From Gemmobacter caeruleus (GTDB lineage Bacteria; Pseudomonadota; Alphaproteobacteria; Rhodobacterales; Rhodobacteraceae): a stretch of DNA of 64,000 nucleotides. The notes below the pieces were generated by a model that did not search any database, was not told the DNA's origin, and saw nothing but the letters and a program-made list of their open reading frames with translations. A program made the translations under genes and the position numbers. The number at the start of each line of letters is the position of its first letter. Position 1 is the stretch's first letter. Below are positions 26,213 through 35,301 of the stretch, in pieces. The stretch spans positions 434,001 through 498,000 of the forward strand of contig NZ_VKKX01000011.1 of assembly GCF_008271655.1 (NCBI RefSeq), written 5' to 3'.

Positions 26213-27118
26213 ATGCCGCTGACGCCCGAACAGCTTGCCGAAATCGAAGATCTGCGCGCGACGCCGCGCCCCACGCTGCGGGCGGTCTCCGAAGGGGCAG
26301 AGGCGCATCTCTATCGCGCGCATGAAGTGCTGGATCACGGCTTTGTCCGGGTGATCGACTATATGGGCAATGATGCCGCCATCGTGCAGGCGGCGCGGGT
26401 CAGCTATGGCGCGGGCACGAAGAAGGTGAACGATGACAGCGGCCTGATCCGCTATCTGATGCGGCACTGGCATTCGACCCCGTTCGAGATGTGCGAGTTG
26501 AAGCTGCATGTGAAGCTGCCGATCTTTGTCGCGCGGCAATGGATCCGCCACCGCACCGCCAATGTGAACGAATACAGCGCGCGCTATTCGATCATGGACC
26601 GCGAATTCTACATCCCGCAGCCCGAACATCTGGCGGCGCAATCGACCGTGAACAATCAGGGCCGCGGCGCGGTGCTGGCCGGGGCCGAGGCCGCGCGGGT
26701 GCTGGAGATCCTGAAATCCGACGCGGCGCGCAGCTATGACCATTACGAGGAAATGCTCAGCCAGGACGGCCAGCAGGGCCTGGCGCGCGAACTGGCGCGG
26801 ATGAACCTGCCCGCCAATATCTATACGCAATGGTATTGGAAGGTCGATCTGCACAACCTGTTCCATTTCCTGCGCCTGCGTGCCGATGCCCATGCGCAAT
26901 ACGAAATCCGCGTCTATGCCGAGGCGATAGCCCGCGTGGTCGCCGATTGGGTGCCGGTGGCCTTTGCCGCCTTCGAGGATTACCGCATGGGCGGCGCCAC
27001 GCTGTCGGGCAAGGCCGTGGCGGTGCTGAAACGCCGCCTTGCCGGCGAGGTGGTCGGGCAAGAGGACAGCGGCATGAGCAAGGGCGAATGGCGCGAGTTC
27101 ACCGAGGTCTGGGGCTGA
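26213..27118 (+). CDS. thyX: FAD-dependent thymidylate synthase ThyX
   Basis: Makes dTMP from dUMP with methylene-tetrahydrofolate and FAD. 301 residues, a common length in alphaproteobacteria. The ThyX signature is present as [15 protein letters not shown] (about 108-122), with [21 protein letters not shown] before it. Divergent from the lipoprotein gene. The 243-base gap upstream (25970-26212) must hold both promoters; a TTGACT hexamer lies on the minus strand near 26030, but no convincing -10 follows. Confidence 0.95.
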   Translation: MPLTPEQLAEIEDLRATPRPTLRAVSEGAEAHLYRAHEVLDHGFVRVIDYMGNDAAIVQAARVSYGAGTKKVNDDSGLIRYLMRHWHSTPFEMCELKLHVKLPIFVARQWIRHRTANVNEYSARYSIMDREFYIPQPEHLAAQSTVNNQGRGAVLAGAEAARVLEILKSDAARSYDHYEEMLSQDGQQGLARELARMNLPANIYTQWYWKVDLHNLFHFLRLRADAHAQYEIRVYAEAIARVVADWVPVAFAAFEDYRMGGATLSGKAVAVLKRRLAGEVVGQEDSGMSKGEWREFTEVWG

Positions 27119-27206
27119 TCCCGCTTGCAGAGGCGATTTGCCGCGCGATAACCTTTCACTGGCATCCTTTGGCGCAGCGGGCGCTCCGAACCACAAAAGG
27201 CACAGC

Positions 27207-27848
27207 ATGTTCGACCAGTTGAACGGCCAGAAATTCGGAACGATCATGGCCGACCCGCCCTGGCAGTTCCAGAACAAGACCGGCAAGGTCGCCCCCGAAC
27301 ACAAGCGGCTGAACCGCTATGTGACCATGACGCTGGATGACATCTGCGCCATGCCGGTGGCCGATCTGGCCGACGATCCGGCGCATCTTTACCTCTGGGT
27401 GCCCAATGCGCTGCTGCCTGACGGGTTGCGGGTGATGGCGGCCTGGGGCTTTACCTACAAATCCAACCTGATCTGGCAGAAGATCCGCAAGGATGGCGGG
27501 CCAGACGGGCGCGGCGTCGGTTTCTATTTCCGCAATGTGACCGAGATCCTGCTGTTCGGCACCCGCGGCAAGAACGCCCGCACCCTGGCCCCGGGCCGGT
27601 CGCAGGTGAATTTCCTGGAGGCGGAGGAGCCGGACGGCGATCTGCTCAAGACCCGCAAGCGCGAACATTCGCGCAAGCCGGATGAGCAATATGGCATCAT
27701 CGAATCCTGCTCTTTCGGCCCCTATCTCGAACTGTTCGCGCGGGGGGAACGGCCGGGCTGGTCGGTCTGGGGCAATCAGGCCGATGACAGTTATGAACCG
27801 ACCTGGAAGACCTACAAATACAATTCCAGCCTCAGCGCGGCGGAATGA
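27207..27848 (+). CDS. MT-A70-family adenine-N6 DNA methyltransferase
   Basis: Protein of 213 residues. Catalytic DPPW sits at residues 16-19, and the family blocks WVPNALLPDGLRVMAAWGF, NLIWQKIRKDGG, RNVTEILLFGTRG and EQYGIIESCSFGPYLELFAR follow. MT-A70 enzymes of this size methylate adenine N6 in restriction-modification or as solitary methylases. The next gene is a BglII-like endonuclease six bases downstream, so this is very likely the protecting methylase. Upstream in-frame sequence before ATG 27207 is non-coding. Confidence 0.9.
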   Translation: MFDQLNGQKFGTIMADPPWQFQNKTGKVAPEHKRLNRYVTMTLDDICAMPVADLADDPAHLYLWVPNALLPDGLRVMAAWGFTYKSNLIWQKIRKDGGPDGRGVGFYFRNVTEILLFGTRGKNARTLAPGRSQVNFLEAEEPDGDLLKTRKREHSRKPDEQYGIIESCSFGPYLELFARGERPGWSVWGNQADDSYEPTWKTYKYNSSLSAAE

Positions 27849-27854
27849 GCTGCC

Positions 27855-28595
27855 ATGGCGCAGGACGAGGGTGACGCGCCCGCGCGGCTGGATGACGTTT
27901 CCGCCGGCCGCAATGCCGACCGCGCCGAGACGCTGGCCCCGCTGCTGCCGGCCGACCTTCTGGCGCGGTATGAGGTGTTTTCCTACCGCAATGCGGCGGG
28001 CATCCTGAAGCACAGCTTTCCCGCGCAATATGACGATCTGGTCAGCGCGCTGCGCCAGCTGCGCATCACGCGGCGCCAGATCCGCACACCCGGCGGCAGC
28101 AAATCCGAGATCGCGAAATATATCGACACGCTGTTTGACGCGGAGTGGCGCGAGACCCGGATCGCGGCGGATCTGCATGTCCGGCTGATGTCGCCCAAGG
28201 GCGACGCCACCTTTTCCAGCTATACCCGCGAAGGCTATCTGGATGGGCACCGGATTGATTTCGTGAAAGGCCGCGTCGCGCTGGATCTGGAATGGAACAG
28301 CAAGGACCAGACCTATGACCGCGATCTCTATGCCTTTTCGGCGTTCTATGAGGCCGGGGCGATTGATGTGGGCATCATCATCACGCGGGGCACTGCGATG
28401 AATACCGATTTCTTTCGCGGCCTTGGCAAGGTTCTGGCCAAGGATGGCAGCGAAGGTGCCGGCGATGTCCACAAGAAATATGGCGCCTCGACGACCTGGA
28501 TGGGCAAGCTGCTCTATCGGCTGGATGCCGGGCGCAATGGCGGCTGCCCGGTGCTGGCGATCGGCATCACCCCGCATTGTGTGGCCGCGGACTGA
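27855..28595 (+). CDS. Type II restriction endonuclease, BglII/BstYI family
   Basis: Protein of 246 residues. The core matches BglII/BstYI enzymes: DGHRIDFVKGRVALDLEWN holds the active-site Asp and Glu spacing (D...ExN as in BstYI), followed by SKDQTYDRDLYAFSAFYEAGAIDVGIIITRG and the C-terminal KYGASTTWMGKLLYRLDAGRNGGCPVLAIGIT. The relatives cut AGATCT or RGATCY. The first ~35 residues are acidic and poorly conserved. Six bases after the methylase, almost certainly one operon. Composition matches the flanks, so any transfer is old. Confidence 0.87.
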   Translation: MAQDEGDAPARLDDVSAGRNADRAETLAPLLPADLLARYEVFSYRNAAGILKHSFPAQYDDLVSALRQLRITRRQIRTPGGSKSEIAKYIDTLFDAEWRETRIAADLHVRLMSPKGDATFSSYTREGYLDGHRIDFVKGRVALDLEWNSKDQTYDRDLYAFSAFYEAGAIDVGIIITRGTAMNTDFFRGLGKVLAKDGSEGAGDVHKKYGASTTWMGKLLYRLDAGRNGGCPVLAIGITPHCVAAD

Positions 28596-28628
28596 CCGCG
28601 CCGCGGACCTGGCTGAAAGGAGCCCTCG

Positions 28629-28955
28629 ATGATCCTCTATGGCATCCCGACCTGTGACACCTGCAAGAAGGCGCTCAAGGCCCTTGAGGGGGCAGGGCGC
28701 CGCGTTGAATTTCGCGATATCCGCAAGACCCCGCTGACCGAGGCCGAAATCGCCCGGCTGGTCGCCGAATTCGGCGGGGGGCTGATCAACAAATCCTCCA
28801 CCACCTATCGGTCTTTCTCGGATTTCCTCAGGGAATCAGAGCCTGAGGCGCAGATCGCGGCCCAGCCCACGGTGATGAAACGCCCGGTGATCGAGGCCGA
28901 CGGCCAATTCTGGCTGGGCTGGGACGAGGCGGTGCAAACGGCGCTGCTGGCATGA
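28629..28955 (+). CDS. ArsC/Spx-like (YffB-type) thioredoxin-fold protein
   Basis: Protein of 108 residues of the ArsC/Spx fold. CDTCKKA (Cys9, Cys12) is at the first helix; LINKSSTTYR and PTVMKRPVIE match the YffB-type subgroup, whose true activity is unsettled and often not arsenate reduction. Follows the endonuclease gene after 33 bases with AAAGGAG before its ATG. Its stop overlaps the T-tract side of the csp terminator. Confidence 0.85.
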   Translation: MILYGIPTCDTCKKALKALEGAGRRVEFRDIRKTPLTEAEIARLVAEFGGGLINKSSTTYRSFSDFLRESEPEAQIAAQPTVMKRPVIEADGQFWLGWDEAVQTALLA

Positions 28956-28979
28956 AAACGGCCCCCGAAAAGGGGGCCG
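28955..28979 (-). terminator. Intrinsic terminator of the cold shock gene
   Basis: Minus strand: 8-bp perfect stem CGGCCCCC / GGGGGCCG around TTTTC, followed by TTTT. It ends the csp transcript 22 bases after its stop and, on the plus strand, could also help end the ArsC-like mRNA. Confidence 0.85.
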
Positions 28980-29001
28980 CTTCACGCATTTCCGCCCGGG
29001 T

Positions 29002-29208
29002 TCAGAGCAGTTTCAGATCGCTGGCCGAGGACCGGCCATCGCGGCCCGATTGCAGCTCGAACGCGATTTTCTGATTGTCGTTCAAGCCTTTGAGGCCGGC
29101 GCGTTCCACCGCCGAGATATGAACGAACACATCCTTGCCGCCATCATCGGGGGCAATGAAACCATAACCCTTGGTGGCGTTGAACCATTTCACGGTGCCG
29201 GTCGGCAT
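29002..29208 (-). CDS. Cold shock domain protein (CspA family)
   Basis: Protein of 68 residues, an OB-fold single-stranded nucleic-acid binder. RNP1 KGYGFI and RNP2 VFVHIS are intact. The C-terminus is [12 protein letters not shown], a common alphaproteobacterial ending. The 216-base gap upstream (29209-29424) is unusually long and somewhat AT-rich; csp mRNAs often have long structured leaders, but no defined element was identified. Confidence 0.95.
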   Translation of the reverse strand: MPTGTVKWFNATKGYGFIAPDDGGKDVFVHISAVERAGLKGLNDNQKIAFELQSGRDGRSSASDLKLL

Positions 29209-29369
29209 GCCGCTTCTCCTTTGTCAGCCATCCCGGGGCGTAATTGCCGCGGGCCGTGCAGCCAGGTCTTCCACTTCTCAGGCTGCCTGTCGGCAGGAGG
29301 CGGTCGAAAGTCTGTCGTCACGCAGGAAATGATGCCATGGCTTTTGAAAAACGCAATAAAATTTGGTTG

Positions 29370-29397
29370 GGCGGCCCGGGATGCGCCCGGAACCGCC
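29370..29397 (-). terminator. Possible terminator hairpin after thrS
   Basis: Minus strand: a stem of GGCGG/CCGCC and CCGGG/CCCGG with a small bulge and ATGCG-type loop, 28 bases after the thrS stop, followed by CAACCAAATTTTA. The weak T tract makes it an uncertain terminator. Confidence 0.45.
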
Positions 29398-29424
29398 CAG
29401 TCAGAACCTCATCGCGGTCGATGC

Positions 29425-31362
29425 TCAGGGCATTTCCGCCGCACGGCCCAGCTCGGCCAGAATGGCCTCGAGCGAGGCAGTTTCGGTGCGCTGTTCGCCC
29501 AGACGCCGGACCGAAACCGTGCGCTCCTCGACCTCTTTCATGCCGATGGCCAGAATGACCGGCACCTTGCCGACCGAATGTTCGCGGACCTTGTAGTTGA
29601 TCTTCTCGTTCCGCGTATCCGCCTCGGCGCGGATGCCCGCGGTCTTCAGCGCCGCGACCACCTCATGCACATAGGCGTCGGCATCCGAGACGATGGAGGC
29701 CACGACCACCTGACGCGGCGCCAGCCAGAATGGCAGTTTGCCCGCGTAGTTCTCGATCAGGATGCCGATGAACCGCTCGAACGAGCCCAGAACGGCGCGG
29801 TGCAGCATGACGGGGCGGTGTTTCGCGCCATCTTCGCCGACATATTCCGCATCCAGCCGCACTGGCAGGTTGAAATCGGCCTGGAAGGTGCCGCATTGCC
29901 ATTCGCGCCCGATCGCGTCGGTCAGCTTGAAGTCCAGCTTCGGCCCGTAGAACGCCCCGTCGCCGGGGTTGATCTCATAGGGCAGGCCAAGCCCCTTGAT
30001 CGCCTTTTCCAGGGCGCTTTCGGCCTTGTCCCAGATCTCGTCGCTGCCCACACGCACATCGGGGCGGGTCGAAAGCTTGATGTCGAACTTCTCGAACCCC
30101 AGGTCGCGGTAGACCGAGGACAGCAGCCCGATGAAACCCGCGCATTCCGCCTCGATCTGGTCCTCGGTGCAGAAGATATGCGCGTCGTCCTGCGTGAAGC
30201 CGCGCACCCGCATCAGCCCGTGCATGGAGCCGGAGCTTTCATAGCGGTGGCACGACCCGAATTCCGCCAGACGCAGCGGCAGGTCGCGATAGGATTTCAG
30301 GCCCTGATTATAGACCTGCACATGGCAGGGGCAGTTCATGGGCTTCAGCGCGTTGATGCGCTTTTCCTTGGCGCCTTCCTCGTCCACCTCCACGATGAAC
30401 ATGTTCTCGCGATAGGCTTCCCAATGGCCGGATTTCTCCCACAGCACGCGGTCAACCACTTGCGGCGTCTTGATTTCCTTGTAATCCGCCGCGCGCAGCC
30501 GCTTGCGCATGTAATCTTCCAGTGTGCGATAGACCGTCCAGCCGTTCGGGTGCCAGAAGATCATCCCCGGCGCTTCTTCCTGAAGGTGGAACAGATCCAT
30601 CTCGCGGCCCAGCTTGCGGTGGTCGCGTTTGGCGGCCTCCTCCAGCATGGTCAGATGCGCCTTGAGATCGTCGCGGTTGCGGAAGGCCACGCCGTAGATG
30701 CGTTGGAGCATCGGGCGCGAGGCATCGCCCAGCCAGTAGGCCCCGGCGACATGGGTCAGCTTGAAGGCATCGGCCGGCACCTGGCCGGTATGTTGCAGAT
30801 GCGGGCCCCGGCACAGATCCTGCCAGTCGCCATGCCAGTACATGCGGATGTCCTGCCCCTCGGGGATCCGGTCCAGAAGTTCGAGTTTGAAAGGTTCGCC
30901 GCGACCGCGATAGTATTCGACGGCGCGCGCACGTTCCCAAAGTTCGGTTTTGACAGGTTCGCGGGCGTTGATGATCTGCTTCATCCGCGCCTCGATCTGG
31001 CCGAGATCCTCGGGCGTGAAGGGTTCGGCCCGGTCGAAATCGTAGAACCAGCCATAGTCGCGCACCGGGCCGATGGTGACCTTCACATCGGGCCAGATCT
31101 CCTGCACGGCGCGGGCCATGATATGCGCGAGGTCGTGGCGGATCAGTTCCAGTCCCTGTGCCTCGTCCTGCATCGTGTGGATGGCGATGGTGGCATCGGC
31201 CGGGATCGGCCATTGCAGATCCCAATGCGCGCCGTTCACCGTCGCGCTGATCGCCTTTTTCGCAAGGCTGGTCGAAATGGCGGCGGCCACTTCGGCGGGC
31301 GTGACGCCGGCCGCGAAATCGCGCTTGTTGCCATCGGGGAATGTCAGGGAAATCTGGCTCAT
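29425..31362 (-). CDS. thrS: Threonyl-tRNA synthetase
   Basis: Charges tRNA-Thr. 645 residues, full length: a TGS domain (1-62, FPDGNKRDF), a tRNA-SAD editing domain with [11 protein letters not shown] (about 75) and [16 protein letters not shown] (about 205), a class II core with zinc-binding NCPCH (about 335) and motif 2 [25 protein letters not shown] (split over motif and loop), and a C-terminal anticodon-binding domain. ATG 31362 is chosen because GAGGAGG is six bases upstream; an ATG at 31368 would abut that site. Confidence 0.97.
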   Translation of the reverse strand: MSQISLTFPDGNKRDFAAGVTPAEVAAAISTSLAKKAISATVNGAHWDLQWPIPADATIAIHTMQDEAQGLELIRHDLAHIMARAVQEIWPDVKVTIGPVRDYGWFYDFDRAEPFTPEDLGQIEARMKQIINAREPVKTELWERARAVEYYRGRGEPFKLELLDRIPEGQDIRMYWHGDWQDLCRGPHLQHTGQVPADAFKLTHVAGAYWLGDASRPMLQRIYGVAFRNRDDLKAHLTMLEEAAKRDHRKLGREMDLFHLQEEAPGMIFWHPNGWTVYRTLEDYMRKRLRAADYKEIKTPQVVDRVLWEKSGHWEAYRENMFIVEVDEEGAKEKRINALKPMNCPCHVQVYNQGLKSYRDLPLRLAEFGSCHRYESSGSMHGLMRVRGFTQDDAHIFCTEDQIEAECAGFIGLLSSVYRDLGFEKFDIKLSTRPDVRVGSDEIWDKAESALEKAIKGLGLPYEINPGDGAFYGPKLDFKLTDAIGREWQCGTFQADFNLPVRLDAEYVGEDGAKHRPVMLHRAVLGSFERFIGILIENYAGKLPFWLAPRQVVVASIVSDADAYVHEVVAALKTAGIRAEADTRNEKINYKVREHSVGKVPVILAIGMKEVEERTVSVRRLGEQRTETASLEAILAELGRAAEMP

Positions 31363-31508
31363 GGCCATCCTCCTCGTCGGTTTGGCGCCCACGGAACGCC
31401 CGGTTGCGGGTATGTGGCGCGGTTTTGCGCCTTGCGCGGGGCGGCGTCAAGTCTTGTTCGGGCGCCGGCCTTCTGCCACGCTGCCGGGGGGTGACGACGG
31501 AGACAGGG

Positions 31509-32177
31509 ATGCGCAGCTTCGACGAGATTCTGGCGATTGCCGCCGCCCGCAAGGGCAGCACTGAAGCGGTGCTGGCCGGCGCCATGCCGGTGAAACCGGC
31601 GGCAGAGCTGGCCGCCATTCCCGGGGATCGCTGGCTTGCCACCATGGCGCGGGGCATCTTTCAGGCGGGCATCAGCTGGACGGTGGTCGATGCCAAATGG
31701 CCGGGCATCGAAGAGGCTTTTGGCGGCTTCGATGTGGGGCGGGTGTCGATGATGGATGATGACTGGTTCGACGCGCTGCTGGGGGATAGCCGGGTCATCC
31801 GCAGCGGGCCAAAGATCGCGGCGATCCGGGACAATGCCGCCTTCATCCGCCGGGTCGATGAAAGCGAGGGCGGCTTCGCCCGCCGCATCGCCGACTGGCC
31901 GGCTGAGGATTATGTCGGCCTGCTGGACTGGCTGACGAAGAACGGCAGCCGGCTGGGCGGCAATACCGGCGCCTATATGCTGCGCTGGCTGGGGAAAGAG
32001 AGCTTCATCCTGTCGCAAGACGTGGTGGCGCGGCTGGTGGCGGAGGGCGTGGTGGATGCGGCGCCGAAGTCGAAGAAGGCCCTGCTGCCGGTGCAGGCGG
32101 CCTTCAACCAATGGCGCGCCGAAAGCGGGCGCAGTTTCAACGAGATCGGCCGCGTTCTGGCGCAGAGCATCGGTTGA
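31509..32177 (+). CDS. DNA-3-methyladenine glycosylase I-related protein
   Basis: Protein of 222 residues of the helix-hairpin-helix Tag superfamily: FDEILAIAAARKG, WLATMARGIFQAGISWTVVDAKWPGIEEAF and LGGNTGAYMLRWLGKESFIL resemble 3-methyladenine glycosylase I, but the protein is longer than E. coli Tag and the zinc-binding termini are not apparent. Predicted cytosolic DNA repair. Divergent from thrS; 45 bases ahead of the first hydrolase gene. Confidence 0.72.
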   Translation: MRSFDEILAIAAARKGSTEAVLAGAMPVKPAAELAAIPGDRWLATMARGIFQAGISWTVVDAKWPGIEEAFGGFDVGRVSMMDDDWFDALLGDSRVIRSGPKIAAIRDNAAFIRRVDESEGGFARRIADWPAEDYVGLLDWLTKNGSRLGGNTGAYMLRWLGKESFILSQDVVARLVAEGVVDAAPKSKKALLPVQAAFNQWRAESGRSFNEIGRVLAQSIG

Positions 32178-32222
32178 GCCGCGCCGCGCGGCTCTGCTAT
32201 GACACGGGCAAAGGAGAATGCC

Positions 32223-32966
32223 ATGCCCGAGTTTCTGACCACGCCGCAAGGACGCCGCATCGCCTATCACCGCACGGCAGGAAAGGGGCCGGGGGTGGTA
32301 TTCCTTGGCGGGTTCAAATCCGACATGACCGGCACCAAGGCCCTGCATCTGCAAGCCTGGGCCGAGGCGCAGGGCCGCGCCTTCCTGCGGTTTGACTATT
32401 CCGGCCATGGCCAGTCGTCAGGCGATTTTCTGGATGGCTGCATCGGTGACTGGGCCGCGGATGCGATGGCGGCGGTGGCCGGCCTGACCGAGGGGCCGCA
32501 GATCCTCGTCGGCTCCTCCATGGGGGGCTGGATGGCGCTGCTGGTCGCACGGGCGATGCCCGAACGGGTGGCCGGGCTGGTCGGCATCGCCGCCGCGCCG
32601 GATTTCACCGAGGATCTGATGTGGCAGGGTTTCACCGAGGCCGAGCGCGCGGCAGTGATGGCCGGGCGGTTGGAGCAGCCCTCGGAATATTCCGATGAGC
32701 CTTACATCATCACCCGCAAGCTGATCGAGGACGGACGACGCCATCTGGTGCTGCGCGACCCGCTGCCGCTGCGCTTTCCGGTGCGGCTGTTGCAGGGCAC
32801 GGCGGATGTGGACGTGCCGCCCGCCGTGGCGCTGCGGCTGCTGAACCATGCCGATAGCCCGGATCTGGTGCTGACGCTGGTCAAGGGTGCCGATCACCGC
32901 TTTTCGACGCCGGATTGCCTGGACCGCATGACCCGGGCGATCGAGGAAATTTTGCCGGGCTTGTGA
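32223..32966 (+). CDS. Alpha/beta hydrolase (ABHD10/carboxylesterase-like)
   Basis: Protein of 247 residues. Nucleophile elbow GSSMGG (about Ser99), acid Asp in GTADVDVP and His in GADHRFSTPD complete the triad. GGFKSDMTGTKA near the start and YSGHGQSSG match a short esterase group including mitochondrial ABHD10. Cytosolic; natural substrate unknown. AAAGGAG precedes ATG 32223. The palindromic element copy 1 follows 40 bases after its stop. Confidence 0.87.
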   Translation: MPEFLTTPQGRRIAYHRTAGKGPGVVFLGGFKSDMTGTKALHLQAWAEAQGRAFLRFDYSGHGQSSGDFLDGCIGDWAADAMAAVAGLTEGPQILVGSSMGGWMALLVARAMPERVAGLVGIAAAPDFTEDLMWQGFTEAERAAVMAGRLEQPSEYSDEPYIITRKLIEDGRRHLVLRDPLPLRFPVRLLQGTADVDVPPAVALRLLNHADSPDLVLTLVKGADHRFSTPDCLDRMTRAIEEILPGL

Positions 32967-33008
32967 ATTTGCGGTAATTTTGGAACTTTCGGAGCGCGAC
33001 AATTGCCG

Positions 33009-33029
33009 CTGATTTTCGACGAAAATCAG
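33009..33029. repeat. 3'-end palindromic element, copy 1
   Basis: A 10-bp perfect palindrome CTGATTTTCG-A-CGAAAATCAG, with GTGC following. It is a shortened relative of copies at 40658-40680 and 59475-59497. It lies in the 254-base gap after the hydrolase gene; the rest of that gap (to 33220) shows nothing else recognisable. Confidence 0.6.
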
Positions 33030-33220
33030 TGCGTTCTGCCCGGATCTTCATCTTTGGTCCCTTTGGTCGAATTGCCGAAATCCGATACTGTGGTGCAAAA
33101 GCCGATCCGGCGCGCGGTGCGGTTGCCGCCACTGGTCTCGGCCGCGCGGGGGCTGTAGGATGGCGGAAAATGACCCGCGGGCGCCGACCTTCGGGCAGAG
33201 GCATGAGAGACAGAATCACC

Positions 33221-33919
33221 ATGACGGAGCCGGTCATCCTGCTGCCTGGGCTGATGTGTGACGCCCGGCTTTGGGCGCATCAGTTGCTGCATCTGAGCCA
33301 ACATCGCCCGGTCATGGTCATGCAGCCGACCGGCGCGAGCGCCACCGACATGGCGGCCAGCCTGCTGGACCAGGCGCCGTCGCGTTTCGCGCTGGTGGGG
33401 CTGGGGCTGGGGGGCACCATCGCGCTGGAGGTGCTGCGCCGCGGGCTGGACCGTGTCAGCCGCATCGCGCTTTTGTCCACCGACCCCTTGCCCGAGGCGC
33501 CGCAGGTTGCCGCCGCGCGCGAGGCGCGGATGGTTGCGGCGCGGGCCGGGCGGCTTTGGCAGGCGCTGGCCGAGGAATATCCGCCGGCCGACATGGCCAA
33601 CCCCGAAGGCACGACCGCGCGGCTGCGCGAAATGGCGGAGTTTCTGGGCGAGGGGGTGTTCCTGGCGCAATCGCGCGCCATGCAGCGCCGGCCCGATCAG
33701 CAAAAGACCCTGCGTCGCGCCATGCTGCCGGCGCTGATCATGGGCGGCGGGAGCGATACGCTGGTGCCGCCGCGCCGGCATGAATTCGTGGCCAAGATGA
33801 TGCCCTTTGGCCGGATGAAGATCCTGGAGGGCGCGGGCCATCTCTTGCCGCTGGAGGCGCCGGAGGCGGTGACGGCCGCGCTGGAAACCTTCCTGCGCGG
33901 CCCGATGCTTCTGGTCTGA
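33221..33919 (+). CDS. Alpha/beta-hydrolase-fold protein lacking the nucleophile serine
   Basis: Protein of 232 residues. It keeps the oxyanion region (LLPGLMCDARLW), the acid (GGGSDTLVPPRRHE) and the histidine (GAGHLLPLEAPEAV), but the elbow reads VGLGLGG where active enzymes have GxSxG, so Ser is replaced by Gly. It may be an inactive scaffold or use other chemistry. ATG 33221 fits the fold; 33203 is an alternative. Its stop abuts the phaZ stop, so the two converge without a gap. Confidence 0.75.
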   Translation: MTEPVILLPGLMCDARLWAHQLLHLSQHRPVMVMQPTGASATDMAASLLDQAPSRFALVGLGLGGTIALEVLRRGLDRVSRIALLSTDPLPEAPQVAAAREARMVAARAGRLWQALAEEYPPADMANPEGTTARLREMAEFLGEGVFLAQSRAMQRRPDQQKTLRRAMLPALIMGGGSDTLVPPRRHEFVAKMMPFGRMKILEGAGHLLPLEAPEAVTAALETFLRGPMLLV

Positions 33920-35191
33920 TCAGTTCGACGAGGCGAGCTTGATCGGCGCCTTGCCGGGCTTGCCCGAATTGGCGTCGATGAAGTTCAGCACCAGCGGGCG
34001 GATGTTCAGGCGCCAGGATTTGCCGGCGAAGATGCCGTAATGGCCGGCGCCCGGCTCCAGATGGCTGGCCTTCTTGCTGTCGGGCAGGTTGGTCAGCAGC
34101 TTGAGCGCGGCAAGGCATTGGCCGGGGGCCGAGATATCGTCCTTTTCGCCCTCGACGATCTTGACCGCGACGCTGGTGATTGCGCCCATATCCACCTTCT
34201 TGCCGGCCACGACGAATTCGTTGCGGGCAATCTCGCGGTTCTTGAAGATGCGCTCCACGGTGGAGAGGTAGAATTCGGCGGTCATGTCCATGACGGCCAG
34301 ATATTCGTCATAAAAGCGGTTATGCGCGTCATGGTCGCCCGCCTCACCCCGCGCGACGCGCAGGATCTGTTCCTGGAACGCCTTGCCGTGGCGTTCGGCA
34401 TTCATCGACATGAAGCCGGCAAGTTGCAGCAGACCCGGATAGACCAGCCGCCCGGCGCCCTTGTATTTGAAGCCGACGCGCTGGATCGCCATATGTTCCA
34501 GCTGGCCCATGGTGACGCGGCGGCCGAAATCGGTGACCTCGGTCGCGGCGGCGTCGGGATCGACCGGCCCCCCCATCAGGGTGAGCGAGCGCGGCTGCGC
34601 CTCGGGGTCTTCGGCGGCCAGATAGGCGGTCGCGGCAAGCGTCAGCGGCACCGGCTGGCACACGGCAACGACATGGGTGTCGGGGCCGAGATGGCGCATG
34701 AAATCGACGAGGTAGAGAACGTAATCCTCCACGTCGAACTTGCCGGCGGAAACCGGAATGTCGCGGGCATTGTGCCAGTCGGTCACATAGACATCGGCAT
34801 CGGGCAGCAGCGACGCAACAGTCGGGCGCAGCAGCGTGGCGTAATGCCCCGACATCGGCGTCACCACGAGGATCTGGCGCGCCATCTTTTCGCGGCGCCG
34901 GACCGAGAAATGGATCAGGTTGCCGAAATCCTTTTCCACCACCGGCTTGATGTCCACCAGGTGATCGGTGCCATCGGGGCCGACGATGGAGCGGATGCCC
35001 CAGTCGGGTTTGGTGACCATGCGGGAGAAGGTGCGTTCGGTCACCTCGCCCCAGGCGGCGGTCAGCTGGAAGATCGGGTTGGCAGCCAGGGCGAAGACCG
35101 GGTAGGAAGCCATCGCCCGCGCGGTGGCGCCAAGCCACTCATTCGTGTTGCGGGCAGTTTCCATAACGTCATAAGTCGCCATATACTTCAT
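33920..35191 (-). CDS. phaZ: Intracellular polyhydroxyalkanoate depolymerase
   Basis: Mobilises stored PHA granules. 423 residues, the usual size. The nucleophile is the cysteine in VAVCQPVP (about Cys178), as in PhaZ1-type intracellular depolymerases; Asp and His candidates lie in GEKDDISAPGQC and GAGHYGIFAGKSWR. ATG 35191 gives the conserved MKYMATYDVMETAR start. Divergent from phaC across 110 bases, so stored polymer turnover and synthesis share one control region. Confidence 0.94.
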   Translation of the reverse strand: MKYMATYDVMETARNTNEWLGATARAMASYPVFALAANPIFQLTAAWGEVTERTFSRMVTKPDWGIRSIVGPDGTDHLVDIKPVVEKDFGNLIHFSVRRREKMARQILVVTPMSGHYATLLRPTVASLLPDADVYVTDWHNARDIPVSAGKFDVEDYVLYLVDFMRHLGPDTHVVAVCQPVPLTLAATAYLAAEDPEAQPRSLTLMGGPVDPDAAATEVTDFGRRVTMGQLEHMAIQRVGFKYKGAGRLVYPGLLQLAGFMSMNAERHGKAFQEQILRVARGEAGDHDAHNRFYDEYLAVMDMTAEFYLSTVERIFKNREIARNEFVVAGKKVDMGAITSVAVKIVEGEKDDISAPGQCLAALKLLTNLPDSKKASHLEPGAGHYGIFAGKSWRLNIRPLVLNFIDANSGKPGKAPIKLASSN

Positions 35192-35301
35192 ACACGTCTC
35201 CTTGCCCGCCGGGCCGTGGCTTTGCCTCGGTTCCGGGTGGGTGGCCGGAGGGAGGAGGCGAATGCTGCATGTGCGAAATAGATTAGGGGGGAATTCTTCA
35301 T

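Noticed and set aside
29050-31494. 814-codon plus-strand open frame opposite thrS
   Set aside because: It is the antisense shadow of a full-length threonyl-tRNA synthetase; long antisense frames are expected at this GC content, and the translation is His/Arg/Gln-rich without motifs.
35262-35276. CTGCATGTGC in the phaZ-phaC gap as a PhaR box
   Set aside because: Only half of CTGC-N3/4-GCAG matches; too weak beside the exact boxes at phaP.
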